Positions 40,052 through 48,947 of a DNA stretch of 55,702 nt are shown piece after piece. The DNA is from Acidimicrobiales bacterium. GTDB lineage: Bacteria > Actinomycetota > Acidimicrobiia > Acidimicrobiales > JAHEJN01. Each line of letters begins with the position of its first letter. Positions within the stretch are counted from its first letter, which is position 1. The stretch spans positions 1,272 to 56,973 of the forward strand of contig JAHEJN010000013.1 of the NCBI GenBank assembly GCA_024638845.1. Direction: 5' to 3'. The translations under genes and the position numbers were made by a program. The notes under the pieces were generated by a model. It made no database searches and was not told the origin of the DNA. It was given only the letters and a program-made list of their open reading frames with translations.

Positions 40052-41956
40052 ATGGAAACGATCGGCTGGGGAACCATCGCCTACGGGACTGCCGCCGGCA
40101 TGTGCGCCGGCCTGGCGACGGTGTTCCTGTTGATCGGCGCTCGCAATCGTCGCTTCGATGCAGTAGCGGTGTCGTTCGGCATCTTCGCAACGGTGTCCGC
40201 GGTCAACGCCATCATGACGGTTCGTCTGCACCTGTCGTCGTCGATCGGCGGCTACGAGGATTGGTTCAAGTTCTTCGGTCTCGCCAATCTCGCCACGATC
40301 CTGGCGATGGTGCTGCTCGTTGCCGCGTGGACAAGTTCCGTGCCTCGGTGGGCGGTGATGGCGTTGGTCATCGCCAGCGGTCCGATCGTGATCCTCCAGA
40401 TCGCCTTACCCAACGGCCTCTTCGTCGGCGATGTGACGAGTCTGCGAAACGTGAGCATGTTCGGAGAGTCGTTCGTGGTGCACGAGGGCACGACGTCGCC
40501 GTGGCGCCCTGCCTTCGACCTGTACGCTTTCGCCGGCGCTGCGATCTCCATCACCGCTCTGATCCGCGGTTTCCGCAGCGGACGTCGGTCGTACGCCCTC
40601 CTCGTCACCGGTGCGGTTCTGGTCGCGTATGCCGTGGGCGCCTATGACAGCGGCGTCGATTTCGGCGTGTTCTCCACGCCGTACCTCACCCCGTTCGGGT
40701 TGCTGGGGACATCGATCGCCGGTGCAGTGTTCCTCGCCGAGCGCAGTGTGCGCACCGATGAGCAGCTGCACGAGCAGACGACACGATTGGAAGAGGTCGT
40801 CATCGAACGCACCGCCGCTTTGATCGACGCGAACCGCCGTCTCGAAGACCAACTGACCCGCCAACGACGATCGACCCGCAGTCTGGCCGCACTCACCGAC
40901 CAGTTCGAGCGATCCAACATCATGGTGGACCCGACCCCCGCCACCATCGAGACAAGACTCCGCGCGCTCCTCGAGCAACTCGCCACGATCCTCCCGGCCG
41001 CAACGATCGAGCTCCGCATCGACACCGACCGGCTCGACGGCCTCCTCCCCGGATCTCTCGCATGGCACCACGGCGCCATGCCCCACGACCCCGACCCCGA
41101 CCCCGATCCCGATCCCGATTTTGCCGCCGAAACGGCCACGGCGTCCGAGCCGATCACCATCGGCACCCGAACCGTCGGAGCACTCACCGCGCGATTGATC
41201 GACCAACCCAGCCTCACCACCGACGGCACCCACTACCTCGAGCTCGTGGCCGAACACCTGTCGGGGCTGATCCACCGACTCGATCTCGTCGCCCAGATCG
41301 CTGACTCGGCGGTCGAGGGTGAGCGACAACGCATTGCGATGGACCTCCACGACTCGGTCACTCAACGCATGTACTCGGTCTCGTTGCTCGCCGACGCCGC
41401 CGTGCACCAGGCGGCGGACGATCCGACCGAGATCGGTGAACTGGTGCAGCGAATTCGCAAACTGGTGCTGTCGTCTCTGGCAGAGCTCCGCGTCCTGCTG
41501 CTCGAGCTCAGGCCACATGCGTTCGCCGAGGTGGACCTGCACGTGCTCCTCGAGCAGCTCGCTGACAGTTTCGCTTCCACGTATGAACTCGAGGTCATCG
41601 CCGACGTGTCGCCCGTGGCCTTCATCCCCGTCAAGGTCAAGACGGCCCTCTACCGCATCAGCCAGGAGGCGGTCAGCAACGCTTGCCGCCACGGCCACGC
41701 CGACGAGATCACCATCGGGCTCGTCGACCGCGCCGGCGCCACCACACTCGTGATCCACGACGACGGCATCGGTTTCGATCCTGCGGCAATCGCCGTGGGC
41801 GCCGGCCTCGACAACCTCCGTGCCCGCGCTCGCTCGGTCGACGCCACAATCGACATCTCGAGCCGTCCGGGAGCAGGCACCACGATCACCGTTCGAGTCG
41901 CCCGACCCGTCGCCCCGATCCAGGTCCCGTTGGCGGCTCGGCCGGCAGGCGTATGA
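40052..41956 (+). CDS. NarL-type sensor histidine kinase with seven-helix N-terminus
   Basis: The 634-residue protein has about seven helices in residues 5-230, a coiled segment (EVVIERTAALIDANRRLEDQ) and a GAF-like region (295-415). HisKA_3 follows with the phospho-acceptor His433 (AMDLHDSVTQRMYSVSLL), then a HATPase domain (QEAVSNACRHG, DDGIGFDP, GLDNLRARA). A DP repeat of five units sits in the GAF-like part. Ligand sensing within the membrane is likely but the signal is unknown. The ATG at 40052 has GGGAGAGCGAG. It overlaps the response-regulator gene by ATGA. Confidence 0.88.
   Translation: METIGWGTIAYGTAAGMCAGLATVFLLIGARNRRFDAVAVSFGIFATVSAVNAIMTVRLHLSSSIGGYEDWFKFFGLANLATILAMVLLVAAWTSSVPRWAVMALVIASGPIVILQIALPNGLFVGDVTSLRNVSMFGESFVVHEGTTSPWRPAFDLYAFAGAAISITALIRGFRSGRRSYALLVTGAVLVAYAVGAYDSGVDFGVFSTPYLTPFGLLGTSIAGAVFLAERSVRTDEQLHEQTTRLEEVVIERTAALIDANRRLEDQLTRQRRSTRSLAALTDQFERSNIMVDPTPATIETRLRALLEQLATILPAATIELRIDTDRLDGLLPGSLAWHHGAMPHDPDPDPDPDPDFAAETATASEPITIGTRTVGALTARLIDQPSLTTDGTHYLELVAEHLSGLIHRLDLVAQIADSAVEGERQRIAMDLHDSVTQRMYSVSLLADAAVHQAADDPTEIGELVQRIRKLVLSSLAELRVLLLELRPHAFAEVDLHVLLEQLADSFASTYELEVIADVSPVAFIPVKVKTALYRISQEAVSNACRHGHADEITIGLVDRAGATTLVIHDDGIGFDPAAIAVGAGLDNLRARARSVDATIDISSRPGAGTTITVRVARPVAPIQVPLAARPAGV
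41087..41119. repeat. GAYCCC hexanucleotide repeat
   Basis: Six GAC/GAT codons alternate with CCC inside the kinase gene and encode a DP run (residues ~346-356). Codons shift from GAC to GAT halfway. Slippage could change its length in steps of two residues without breaking the frame. Confidence 0.8.
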
Positions 41957-42630
41957 ACACATCCGTACCCATCCGTCTCGTACTGGCCGACGATCATCTC
42001 GTTGTGCTCGAGGGACTCGAGATGGTCTTGTCCCGGTTCGCCGACCTCGAGATCGTCGGCACGGCACTCGGCGGTGCCGAAGCCATCAGCCGTGTTGCCG
42101 AGACCGACCCGGACGTCGTCCTCATCGACCTCTCGATGCCGGAGATCGATGGTGTGGAGGCGATTCGCCGCATATGCGCCGCTCAGCCGCACGTGAACGT
42201 GCTCGCGCTCACGGCGTTCCTCGAGCACCGGCTCGTGACGCAAGCGATCGACGCCGGCGCCCGGGGGTACCTGCTCAAGAGCGCCAGCGGCGACGAGCTG
42301 GCGGCAGCAATTCGAACCGTTGCGTCCGGAGGCTCGACCCTCGCACCCGAGGCACTCCCCCTGCTTGCGGGCGCTCCCGAGACCATCGGGCACGACCTCA
42401 CGCCGCGCGAGCATGACGTGCTCGAACACCTGGCCGCTGGGCTGTCCAACAAGCACATTGCGGCTGAGCTGGGGCTTCGTCCCGGCACCGTTCGCATTCA
42501 TGTGAGCAACATCCTGGTCAAGCTGCAGGTCGAGAATCGAACAGCAGCCGCGGTGGCAGCCCGCAACGCCGGTCTCGTCGCGGCAGAGCGCTTCGCAAAC
42601 GACCGACCTCAGCCCGACGCTCGAGACTGA
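41953..42630 (+). CDS. NarL/FixJ-family response regulator
   Basis: The 225-residue protein has a receiver domain with the acidic pair D13-D14, phospho-acceptor Asp59 (VVLIDLSMPEIDG), Thr of LALTAF and Lys of YLLKSA. A LuxR-type HTH follows (LTPREHDVLEHLAAGLSNKH, IAAELGLRPGTVRIHVSNIL). It is the partner of the kinase whose stop it overlaps. A hairpin follows directly after the stop. Confidence 0.92.
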   Translation: MNTSVPIRLVLADDHLVVLEGLEMVLSRFADLEIVGTALGGAEAISRVAETDPDVVLIDLSMPEIDGVEAIRRICAAQPHVNVLALTAFLEHRLVTQAIDAGARGYLLKSASGDELAAAIRTVASGGSTLAPEALPLLAGAPETIGHDLTPREHDVLEHLAAGLSNKHIAAELGLRPGTVRIHVSNILVKLQVENRTAAAVAARNAGLVAAERFANDRPQPDARD

Positions 42631-42647
42631 TCGCCCGCCGGGGCGAT
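42630..42647 (+). terminator. Hairpin right after the response-regulator stop
   Basis: ATCGCCC-GCCG-GGGCGAT is a perfect 7-bp GC-rich stem with a 4-base loop that begins at the last base of the stop codon. It lacks a U-tract, as is common for actinobacterial terminators. It is the likely end of the two-component operon. Confidence 0.5.
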
Positions 42648-42752
42648 TCGCGCCCACCGAGCACAGTCGTCGGATCGATGAATCACAGAGAATCACGGAT
42701 CACTCACGCCGTCCCACCTCCGTTGCCGTCAGGCAGACGGCGGTGCCGCCGG

Positions 42753-43250
42753 TCAGAGGAGATTGACTTGCTGTTCGAGGTCGCGCAACGCGATCACGAG
42801 CTCGGCATGGCGGCCGGCGATGGCGCGCTGGTTCTCGTTGGCCTGATCCGAGGTGACCTCGACGTCATCCCACCGTTCTCGGAGCGCGTCGCTGAGCGCG
42901 CAAGATCGTACGGCGACGCTTCGGCAGACCCGCACGTCCATCTCAGTCGGAGCGCTGGCCGACAACGAGGCCAGTTGGTGGGTGAGGTCATCGAGCTCGC
43001 CAACCGGATCGGTCGCCGGCGATCCGCTCGGAGCCGCCGGCGTGGCGGGTTCGACGACGGTTTCGAGTCGTCGGGCGAGACACCGACCTTCGGCCACGAC
43101 GATGCGCGCTTGCGCCAGCCACGACTCGGCCGGGGCATGAACGACCCGCAGCCCGCTCGGTGCCCCACCACGGCGGAACCAGCGCATCGAGCTGACCACC
43201 GCAACGACGACGAGCGCAGCGGCAGCGGCGACGAGCGCCGCTTCGGTCAT
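42753..43250 (-). CDS. Hypothetical membrane-anchored protein
   Basis: This 165-residue protein starts at ATG 43250 (MTEAALVAAAAALVVVAVVS), giving one N-terminal helix followed by basic residues. A soluble region has probable helices (ESWLAQARIVVAEGRCLARR, DLTHQLASLSASAP, QRAIAGRHAELVIALRDLEQ) that could form a coiled coil. No family recognised. It may act in the cytoplasm tethered to the membrane. An in-frame ATG at 43298 would add 16 residues. It is divergent from the MscS-type gene. Confidence 0.6.
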   Translation of the reverse strand: MTEAALVAAAAALVVVAVVSSMRWFRRGGAPSGLRVVHAPAESWLAQARIVVAEGRCLARRLETVVEPATPAAPSGSPATDPVGELDDLTHQLASLSASAPTEMDVRVCRSVAVRSCALSDALRERWDDVEVTSDQANENQRAIAGRHAELVIALRDLEQQVNLL

Positions 43251-43414
43251 GTCCACGGGATGCAATCGCTCAGCACTCCTCAATCGTGCGGCCAGCAAGA
43301 TGCCGAATGCCTCACCCGCTCTGGGCGATCCTTCGGGATCCCCGGAGCTGAACCATCACCTCACCCATCCTGGGCGATGAGCCGACATCGGCACCTGCGC
43401 TTCGATGACATGTG

Positions 43415-44395
43415 ATGTCCGTCTGCCTCCCTGAGCTCTCCGTTTCTGCAATCCGAGCAATCCAGGCATTTCAGAGTCCGACTGGCGACCCGTCGAGCGA
43501 GGATTCCGGTGGCGATCTCGTCTCCGATGTCGGCACCGAGATCAAGGTGACTCTTGACCGATGGTCAGTGGGCCAGCTCGGCGTCAGCGACTTTCTCGCC
43601 GCCGCGGCGGTCGTCGCGACCGGCTTCGTCGTGGCCTGGGTGCTCAGAAGGCTGATCCAGCGAGGCGCTCGCCGCATGACTGGCGCCGCGCGCACCGCAA
43701 TCGGCACCCTCGGCAAGCTCGTCGGAGTGTCGGTGCACCTGCTCGCCGCCGCGCTGGCATTGGAGATTCTGGGATTCAGCCTCGGCCCGATCCTCATCCT
43801 CATCCTGATCGCGATCTTGGCCATCCTTCTGCTCCGACCGATGATCACGAATCTCAGCAGCGGCCTGCTCCTCCAACTCCGGGGAGCACTCGACGCCGGC
43901 GACCTCGTGCTGACCACCCGTGACGGATTGGGTGTCGTGCAGGAGATCACCGCGAGAACCACGGTCATCGACACCTCCGACGGGCGCCGGATCCACGTCC
44001 CGAACTCCAGTGTGCTGAACGATGTGATCGTGAACTACACGTCGCTCGGCCGGCGGCGCTCGTCATTCGAGGTCATGGTGAGGTACGACGAGAATCTCGA
44101 TCGGGTGATGTCGACGATGCGACTCGCCCTCGCTCGGACCGACGAGGTCCACACCGACCCTGAGCCGGAGGTGCAAGTCGTCCGAGTCGTCGGGAAACTG
44201 GTCGTGATTCGTGCCCTGGTGTGGCACCCGCCGTCGCAAGAAGCACAGCGGGCAGCTCTCGACGCGGGCATTCGCAACGTGCTGACCGACCTCGCTTCGT
44301 CCGGTATCGCCCTGGAAGGGCCGACCTTGGTCGAGGTCGACTCCGGCGCATCGGCATCGCCGACATCGGCACGCGAGGACACCGGCACGATCTGA
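43415..44395 (+). CDS. MscS-family small-conductance mechanosensitive channel
   Basis: The protein of about 327 residues has three or four helices in residues 55-150. The pore-lining helix and MscS domain signature read NLSSGLLLQLRGALDAGDLV, then RTTVIDTSDGRRIHVPNSSVLNDVIVNYTS, with a C-terminal alpha/beta region. It should open under membrane tension and release solutes. ATG 43415 follows a GTG at 43412, and either could start it. The CBS gene begins 69 bases later. Confidence 0.87.
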   Translation: MSVCLPELSVSAIRAIQAFQSPTGDPSSEDSGGDLVSDVGTEIKVTLDRWSVGQLGVSDFLAAAAVVATGFVVAWVLRRLIQRGARRMTGAARTAIGTLGKLVGVSVHLLAAALALEILGFSLGPILILILIAILAILLLRPMITNLSSGLLLQLRGALDAGDLVLTTRDGLGVVQEITARTTVIDTSDGRRIHVPNSSVLNDVIVNYTSLGRRRSSFEVMVRYDENLDRVMSTMRLALARTDEVHTDPEPEVQVVRVVGKLVVIRALVWHPPSQEAQRAALDAGIRNVLTDLASSGIALEGPTLVEVDSGASASPTSAREDTGTI

Positions 44396-44463
44396 CCGAG
44401 CACACCCGAACGGAGTTGCCCACCGATACCCCTCGCCGGTCGGCCGGACTGGCGCTGGAGCCC

Positions 44464-44901
44464 ATGGCCCCGCTGGGCCACACTGTTGCCGTGACGTCAC
44501 AGCAGGGTGCTTCGATCGCGACCGTCGGCGACATCATGACCCGATCACCCATGGCGCTCGCGGTCGATGCAACCGTCGGGGATGCCCGTCGAGCCATGCT
44601 CGATCACCAAGTGTCCGCGCTCCCCATCATCGACTCCCGGACCCGGCCGGTCGGGATCCTCACCAACACCGACCTGGTGTCCTCGGTGACCGACAACGTC
44701 CCCGTGGCGGTTCTGATGGCAAATCAGGTGCTCACCTGTTCGGGTGATACATCGGTCCGCGACGCCGCCCGCACGATGCGCACCAACCGGGTCCACCACC
44801 TCGTCGTGGTCGACGGCGAGGCACTGGTGGGAATGCTGAGTGTCTTCGACCTGCTGGAGGTGTTCGAATCACCGGTGTCTCCCGAGCTCGACCAGGATTG
44901 A
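44464..44901 (+). CDS. Tandem CBS-domain protein
   Basis: The 145-residue protein consists of two CBS motifs (VGDIMTRSPMALAVDATVGDAR, ALPIIDSRTRPVGILTNTD; VLMANQVLTCSGDTSVRDAA, HLVVVDGEALVGMLSVFDLLE). Such stand-alone pairs bind adenine nucleotides. The start is uncertain: ATG 44464 has a GGAG very close, and GTG 44491 is nearer the first motif. It is placed behind the MscS gene and may regulate it or another channel. Confidence 0.8.
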   Translation: MAPLGHTVAVTSQQGASIATVGDIMTRSPMALAVDATVGDARRAMLDHQVSALPIIDSRTRPVGILTNTDLVSSVTDNVPVAVLMANQVLTCSGDTSVRDAARTMRTNRVHHLVVVDGEALVGMLSVFDLLEVFESPVSPELDQD

Positions 44902-44930
44902 CGCTGCCCGTCCCGGCGGTTGCCTCCGAG

Positions 44931-45845
44931 TCAATCCCGGAACTTGCCGGCTTGGATCCGTTCCGCCTCCATGAGCTCGACCTCGCGGGCGCCGGACACC
45001 ACGATGGCGGGGTCTGGGACGAAGTCGAGCGACGGATCGCGATTCTCGTAGTCGACGACGTCGAGGATGGTGCGGAGCGCGTTGAGCCTCGCCTGGTGCT
45101 TGTTCTCCGAGCGGATCACTGTCCAGGGCGTCACGCTGGTGTGGGTTCGGCGCAGCATCTCGTACTTGCGTTTCGTGAACTCGTCCCAGAGATCCTGGGC
45201 TTCGACATCGACTTCACTCAGTTTCCACTGTCGCAGCGGGTCGTGACGCCGCCGATCGAAGCGCCGTTGCTGTTCTTCCTTGGTGACCGAGAAGTACATC
45301 TTCACCAGGATGGTTCCCTGTCGTACGAGGTCCTTCTCGAATCCGACGACACCACGAAGGAAGTCCTCGTGTTCCTTCTCGGTGCAGAAGCCGAACACCG
45401 GCTCGACCATGGCCCGGTTGTACCAACTCCGGTCGAAGAGGACCATCTCTCCCGCTCGGGGAAACTGGGTCACATACTTCTGCAGGAACCACTGCCCCCG
45501 TTGCTCATCGGTGGGCCGGCCGAGCGCCACGACTCGGTAGTGCTTTTCGTTCATGTAGCGCGTGACCCGACGGATGGTTCCGCCCTTTCCTGCGGCGTCT
45601 CGTCCCTCGAAGAGCACGATCATCTTCTGTCGCTGCGCCTCGAGGTGGGCCTGGAGCTTCAGCAGTTCGACCTGGTACGGCTCCAGCTCCTTTTCCCGCT
45701 GATTCTTGGCGCGAAGTCGCCGAGTGTTCTTGCGCTCGGCCTCGAGTTGGGCGCGCAGCTGCTGGATCCCCTGGTCGTCCCCGGCCCGAGCCTCCTCGAG
45801 CGAGTCTGAACCGACTGCCGCTGGCTCAGATGGGTCGTCGTTCAT
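44931..45845 (-). CDS. ppk2: Polyphosphate kinase 2 (PPK2)
   Basis: The 304-residue protein has the PPK2 Walker A (FEGRDAAGKGGTIRRV, about residues 79-94), the lid arginines and Walker B in MVLFDRSWYNRAMVEPVFGF, and NKHQARLNALRTILDVVDY near the end. PPK2 enzymes transfer phosphate between polyphosphate and nucleotides; class I is most likely from the length and the acidic N-terminal extension (residues 1-45). It is divergent from the esterase gene. It links to the phosphate genes at 20.2-22.6 kb in theme only. Confidence 0.9.
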   Translation of the reverse strand: MNDDPSEPAAVGSDSLEEARAGDDQGIQQLRAQLEAERKNTRRLRAKNQREKELEPYQVELLKLQAHLEAQRQKMIVLFEGRDAAGKGGTIRRVTRYMNEKHYRVVALGRPTDEQRGQWFLQKYVTQFPRAGEMVLFDRSWYNRAMVEPVFGFCTEKEHEDFLRGVVGFEKDLVRQGTILVKMYFSVTKEEQQRRFDRRRHDPLRQWKLSEVDVEAQDLWDEFTKRKYEMLRRTHTSVTPWTVIRSENKHQARLNALRTILDVVDYENRDPSLDFVPDPAIVVSGAREVELMEAERIQAGKFRD

Positions 45846-46007
45846 GCACAGTCCGCGCTTCCTCGGTTGTCGTCACCGACCGCATCCGCGATCACGTCTC
45901 GCTCAGAATGGCGTTCCATTCGCTTGCTCGATAGGGCTGAAGGTCCCGGATGCCGAGAGCGGCGAGGGGTTCGGCAGGTTCGAGGGCCCGCACATAGCCT
46001 GAGCGGT

Positions 46008-47264
46008 GTGGCCAGTTGGGTGTTGTTGATCGTCGGACTGCTGAGCGGGTGGGCGACCTTCGTTGCGCTCGTTCGGGTGAAGCGACCGGCGGCTCTGGGC
46101 TTCGCGATCATGCTGACGAGTTGGTTCACGGGGGAATGGCCGTTGTTTCACCTCGTCTGGCAACTGGTCCTCGCCGGCGTGCTCGCCGGCACAGGTGGGC
46201 TCGACGCCGAGATCGGCGTCGTGGGCCTGGCGGCGTTTGCCATCTCCTGGGCCGGGCTCGTCGCCATCCGCCTCGTGCAGAACCGGGCTCGCCCGACCGC
46301 CGAGGTTGCACTGCGCCGTGGACTGGGCGACGACTACCTCGACCGCCTTCCGGTTGACCGCCGAGCCGCGCTGCGCACCCGGCCGGGAGCAGCCATCACC
46401 TTGCTGCCGTTCCGCAACGACTCGACCGGCATCGTCACCGAGTGCAACCTGTCCTACGGCGATCACCCCAAGCGGCACCTTCTCGATGTGTACCGGCCCG
46501 AGTCGAGCGACATGCCGTGCCCGGTGATCCTCCAGATCCACGGCGGCGGTTGGGTGATCGGCAACAAGCGCCAACAGGGCATGCCGCTCGTTCACCGCCT
46601 CGTCCGCAACGGTTACGTCGCCGTCTCGATCAACTACCGGCTCGGACCGAGGTACCGCTTTCCCGAGCAGCTGATCGATGTCAAGCGGGCGATTGCCTGG
46701 ACCCGTGAACACATCGGTGACCACGGCGGTGACCCGACCGCGATCATCCTCACGGGTGGATCCGCCGGTGGTCATCTCAGCGCGCTCGCCGCGTTGACGC
46801 CGAACGATCCGCAATTCCAACCCGGCTTCGAATCGGCCGACACGAGCGTCGCCGCCTGTATGCCGCTCTACGGCCCGACCGACTTCACCGACGCGGAGGG
46901 CATTCGCGGCCGGATGGATGCCTTCGAGGTCTTCCTCAAGCGGACGGTCATGCCGGGTTCGATGCAGGAGGTACCCGACTTGTACCGGGCGATGTCGCCG
47001 ATCACCCATGTCCGTCCTGACGCGCCTCCGTTCCTCATCATCCAGGGAACCCTCGACGTGCTCGTGTGGCGGGAGGAGAACCGGCGCTTCGCCGACCAAC
47101 TCGCGTCCGTGTCCCAGTCGCCGGTCGTCTACTGGGAGGTGCCGGGGGCCCAGCATGCGTTCGACATGTTCAACTCGCGGCGGAGTGCGGCCGCGGTCGA
47201 CGCCTGTGAGCGGTTCGCCGGCTGGGTCAGTTCCGACACTTCCGCCTCCTGCACCGGAAGATGA
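46008..47264 (+). CDS. Membrane-anchored alpha/beta hydrolase (LipO/BD-FAE-like esterase)
   Basis: The 418-residue protein has three helices in the first ~95 residues. An esterase domain follows with the oxyanion motif ILQIHGGGWVIGNK, nucleophile in TGGSAGGHLSAL, Asp in QGTLDVLVW and His in PGAQHAFDMF. It resembles actinobacterial membrane-bound esterases active on lipids. GTG 46008 (MASWVLLIVGLL) is chosen; no strong ribosome site is seen. Orientation of the domain is not certain. It is 24 bases upstream of the SRPBCC gene. Confidence 0.85.
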   Translation: MASWVLLIVGLLSGWATFVALVRVKRPAALGFAIMLTSWFTGEWPLFHLVWQLVLAGVLAGTGGLDAEIGVVGLAAFAISWAGLVAIRLVQNRARPTAEVALRRGLGDDYLDRLPVDRRAALRTRPGAAITLLPFRNDSTGIVTECNLSYGDHPKRHLLDVYRPESSDMPCPVILQIHGGGWVIGNKRQQGMPLVHRLVRNGYVAVSINYRLGPRYRFPEQLIDVKRAIAWTREHIGDHGGDPTAIILTGGSAGGHLSALAALTPNDPQFQPGFESADTSVAACMPLYGPTDFTDAEGIRGRMDAFEVFLKRTVMPGSMQEVPDLYRAMSPITHVRPDAPPFLIIQGTLDVLVWREENRRFADQLASVSQSPVVYWEVPGAQHAFDMFNSRRSAAAVDACERFAGWVSSDTSASCTGR

Positions 47265-47288
47265 CGGCGGAGATGAGAGTCTTACGAC

Positions 47289-47753
47289 ATGGCAATGATC
47301 GACTTCACCGTCTCCCATCGGTTCAGCGCGTCCTCCCGAGTCGTCTGGGAGGAGATGATCGACTGGCCGAGCCACGCCGACTGGATTCCCGCGACGCGAG
47401 TCGAGGTGGACCCCGGGAATGCCCAGGTGGAGGGCGCGACCTTCACCGGCTACACGGGATACGGGCCGCTGACCCTTGTCGACCGTATGCGGATTTCCTC
47501 GATCGAATGGGACGAGGCGACCGCGCAAGGGTCCTGCGAAGTCGAGAAGCTGGGACCGGTTCTCCGAGGTCGAGCAGGCTTTGTCGTCAGCGCCGATGGT
47601 GCCGGATCTCGGGTCGAATGGTCCGAACAGGTCACCGTTCCGTACCTGCCCGAGCTTCTCGCACCGATTGTCGGCAAGATGAGCGCTCTCGGCTTCTCCA
47701 TAGGGATGCGTCGGCTGGCCAAGGTGATCGCAAGGAAGTACTCGGACCTCTAG
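47289..47753 (+). CDS. SRPBCC (START/polyketide-cyclase fold) protein
   Basis: The 154-residue protein has the helix-grip fold beginning FTVSHRFSASSRVVWEEMIDWPSHADWIP. Central strands (SCEVEKLGPVLRGRAGFVV, GSRVEWSEQVTVPYLP) and a long C-terminal helix follow. Such proteins bind a hydrophobic ligand. It lies behind the esterase, which may supply that ligand. Its stop and the stop of the converging Rpf-like gene share one CTAG. Confidence 0.82.
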   Translation: MAMIDFTVSHRFSASSRVVWEEMIDWPSHADWIPATRVEVDPGNAQVEGATFTGYTGYGPLTLVDRMRISSIEWDEATAQGSCEVEKLGPVLRGRAGFVVSADGAGSRVEWSEQVTVPYLPELLAPIVGKMSALGFSIGMRRLAKVIARKYSDL

Positions 47754-48277
47754 AGACCGACCTGCGATGAACAGGCAGGCCACGCGCCCCAGCCTTGAGC
47801 TGCCTGAACCCGTTCCGCGATCATGATCTGAACCTCGCGCGTCGTCTCGTGCGGCGATCCCGCGCCCCCGAACTCGATCCACGTCGCCTGGGTGAACTGC
47901 AGGCCGCCGTAGAGCCCGTTCCCGGTGGCCTTTCCCCAGTCGCCTTCGGACTCGCACTCGGCCAACGCGTCCCATGCCTCAACCCGTTCCGCCGGCAGGC
48001 TCGCCACGAACGGCTCCGCCTCACGGCGTTGCTCCTCCATCGTCTGTGTCTCGGCCGCCTCGGGCTCGCCGGAGGACGAAAGAGCCACGACGACCAGGCC
48101 GACGACTCCCCCGACGAACAAGGCGACGACGACTCCGAAGATGATGCGACGGGTGCGAACGGTCTGGTCCCACCACCACTGTGGAAGCGGAGCCCGCTTC
48201 GTACCAGAAACCCCAGCCGTGCGCGCATGCGTTGGCGCGGGGACACCCCCGTCTTGTTCGTCATCGCTCGCCGCCAT
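47750..48277 (-). CDS. Resuscitation-promoting-factor-like transglycosylase, membrane-anchored
   Basis: The 175-residue protein has a cytoplasmic start (residues 1-42), one helix (43-65) and an outside linker. The Rpf/transglycosylase domain (WDALAECESEGDWGKATGNG, LYGGLQFTQATWIEF) has catalytic Glu109 in CES. It should cut peptidoglycan glycan strands. ATG 48277 with GGACGGTGAG is chosen over an in-frame ATG at 48343. The N-terminal cytosolic tail with a membrane anchor replaces the cleaved signal of secreted Rpf proteins. Confidence 0.85.
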   Translation of the reverse strand: MAASDDEQDGGVPAPTHARTAGVSGTKRAPLPQWWWDQTVRTRRIIFGVVVALFVGGVVGLVVVALSSSGEPEAAETQTMEEQRREAEPFVASLPAERVEAWDALAECESEGDWGKATGNGLYGGLQFTQATWIEFGGAGSPHETTREVQIMIAERVQAAQGWGAWPACSSQVGL

Positions 48278-48370
48278 CTCACCGTCCTGCACACCTCGAG
48301 TCTTGCGAGAAGCGACGAAGCAAGCCAATCGACTCGCTGTCACCGCGTCGCGTCGGGGCGTCGCTGCGGG

Positions 48371-48823
48371 CTATGCGGGAGGTGTCGGCCGGGCGCCAGT
48401 TGCGGGATAGCCGGCTAGGCCCTCGGTCGTCGCGCGCGCAGCTGCCGTCTCGGCCTCCGCTTGCGCCTCTTCGAGCAGCCGCTTCCTCGCCAGGCGGTCG
48501 AGTCGGTAGGTGAGCCAGTCGAGCAGTGAGCGAACAACAATGGCCGCAATGCCGTAGATGACCATCGCAAAGATGATCGAGGTGTCGAGAACCGAGTTCC
48601 CGTCGAGCTCGACCGACTCGAAGATCCCGCGGAAGGGGGCCATGACCCGTTCGAGGCTCCGATACGCCCAATCGACATACGAGGACCCGGTGTTGGCCCC
48701 GAAGAGCTTCAGCAGAAAGCCCTGGACCAGGATGATCTCGGTGATGACGAGATAGGCGTACGCCAGGTACGCAACGGCCCGGGCCATCCACACGGTCACC
48801 TGTTTGGGATCGGAGCTGTCCAT
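48371..48823 (-). CDS. YggT-like membrane protein
   Basis: The 150-residue protein has two or three helices (VAYLAYAYLVITEIILVQGF; IIFAMVIYGIAAIVVRSLLDW) and the YggT-like segment YVDWAYRSLERVMAPFRGIF between them. The C-terminal tail is charged and probably helical. ATG 48823 follows AAAGG. It is the gene upstream of the Rpf-like gene on the same strand (93-base gap). Function unknown. Confidence 0.7.
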   Translation of the reverse strand: MDSSDPKQVTVWMARAVAYLAYAYLVITEIILVQGFLLKLFGANTGSSYVDWAYRSLERVMAPFRGIFESVELDGNSVLDTSIIFAMVIYGIAAIVVRSLLDWLTYRLDRLARKRLLEEAQAEAETAAARATTEGLAGYPATGARPTPPA

Positions 48824-48947
48824 GATTGCCTTTCGATCGAGCCGACAGTCACGATCGTAGGCGTCGGCCGTCGCTGGGCCACCGCAGGACAGCTTGTTCA
48901 CGGAGCCCGGCGGCCGATGAGTCTGAATCGCATCCGAATCGCCCGAG

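Noticed and set aside
45903-47975. 690-codon minus-strand frame across the esterase and SRPBCC genes
   Set aside because: Antisense to two genes with intact catalytic or fold motifs; Arg/Gly/Asp-rich composition and no recognisable domain.
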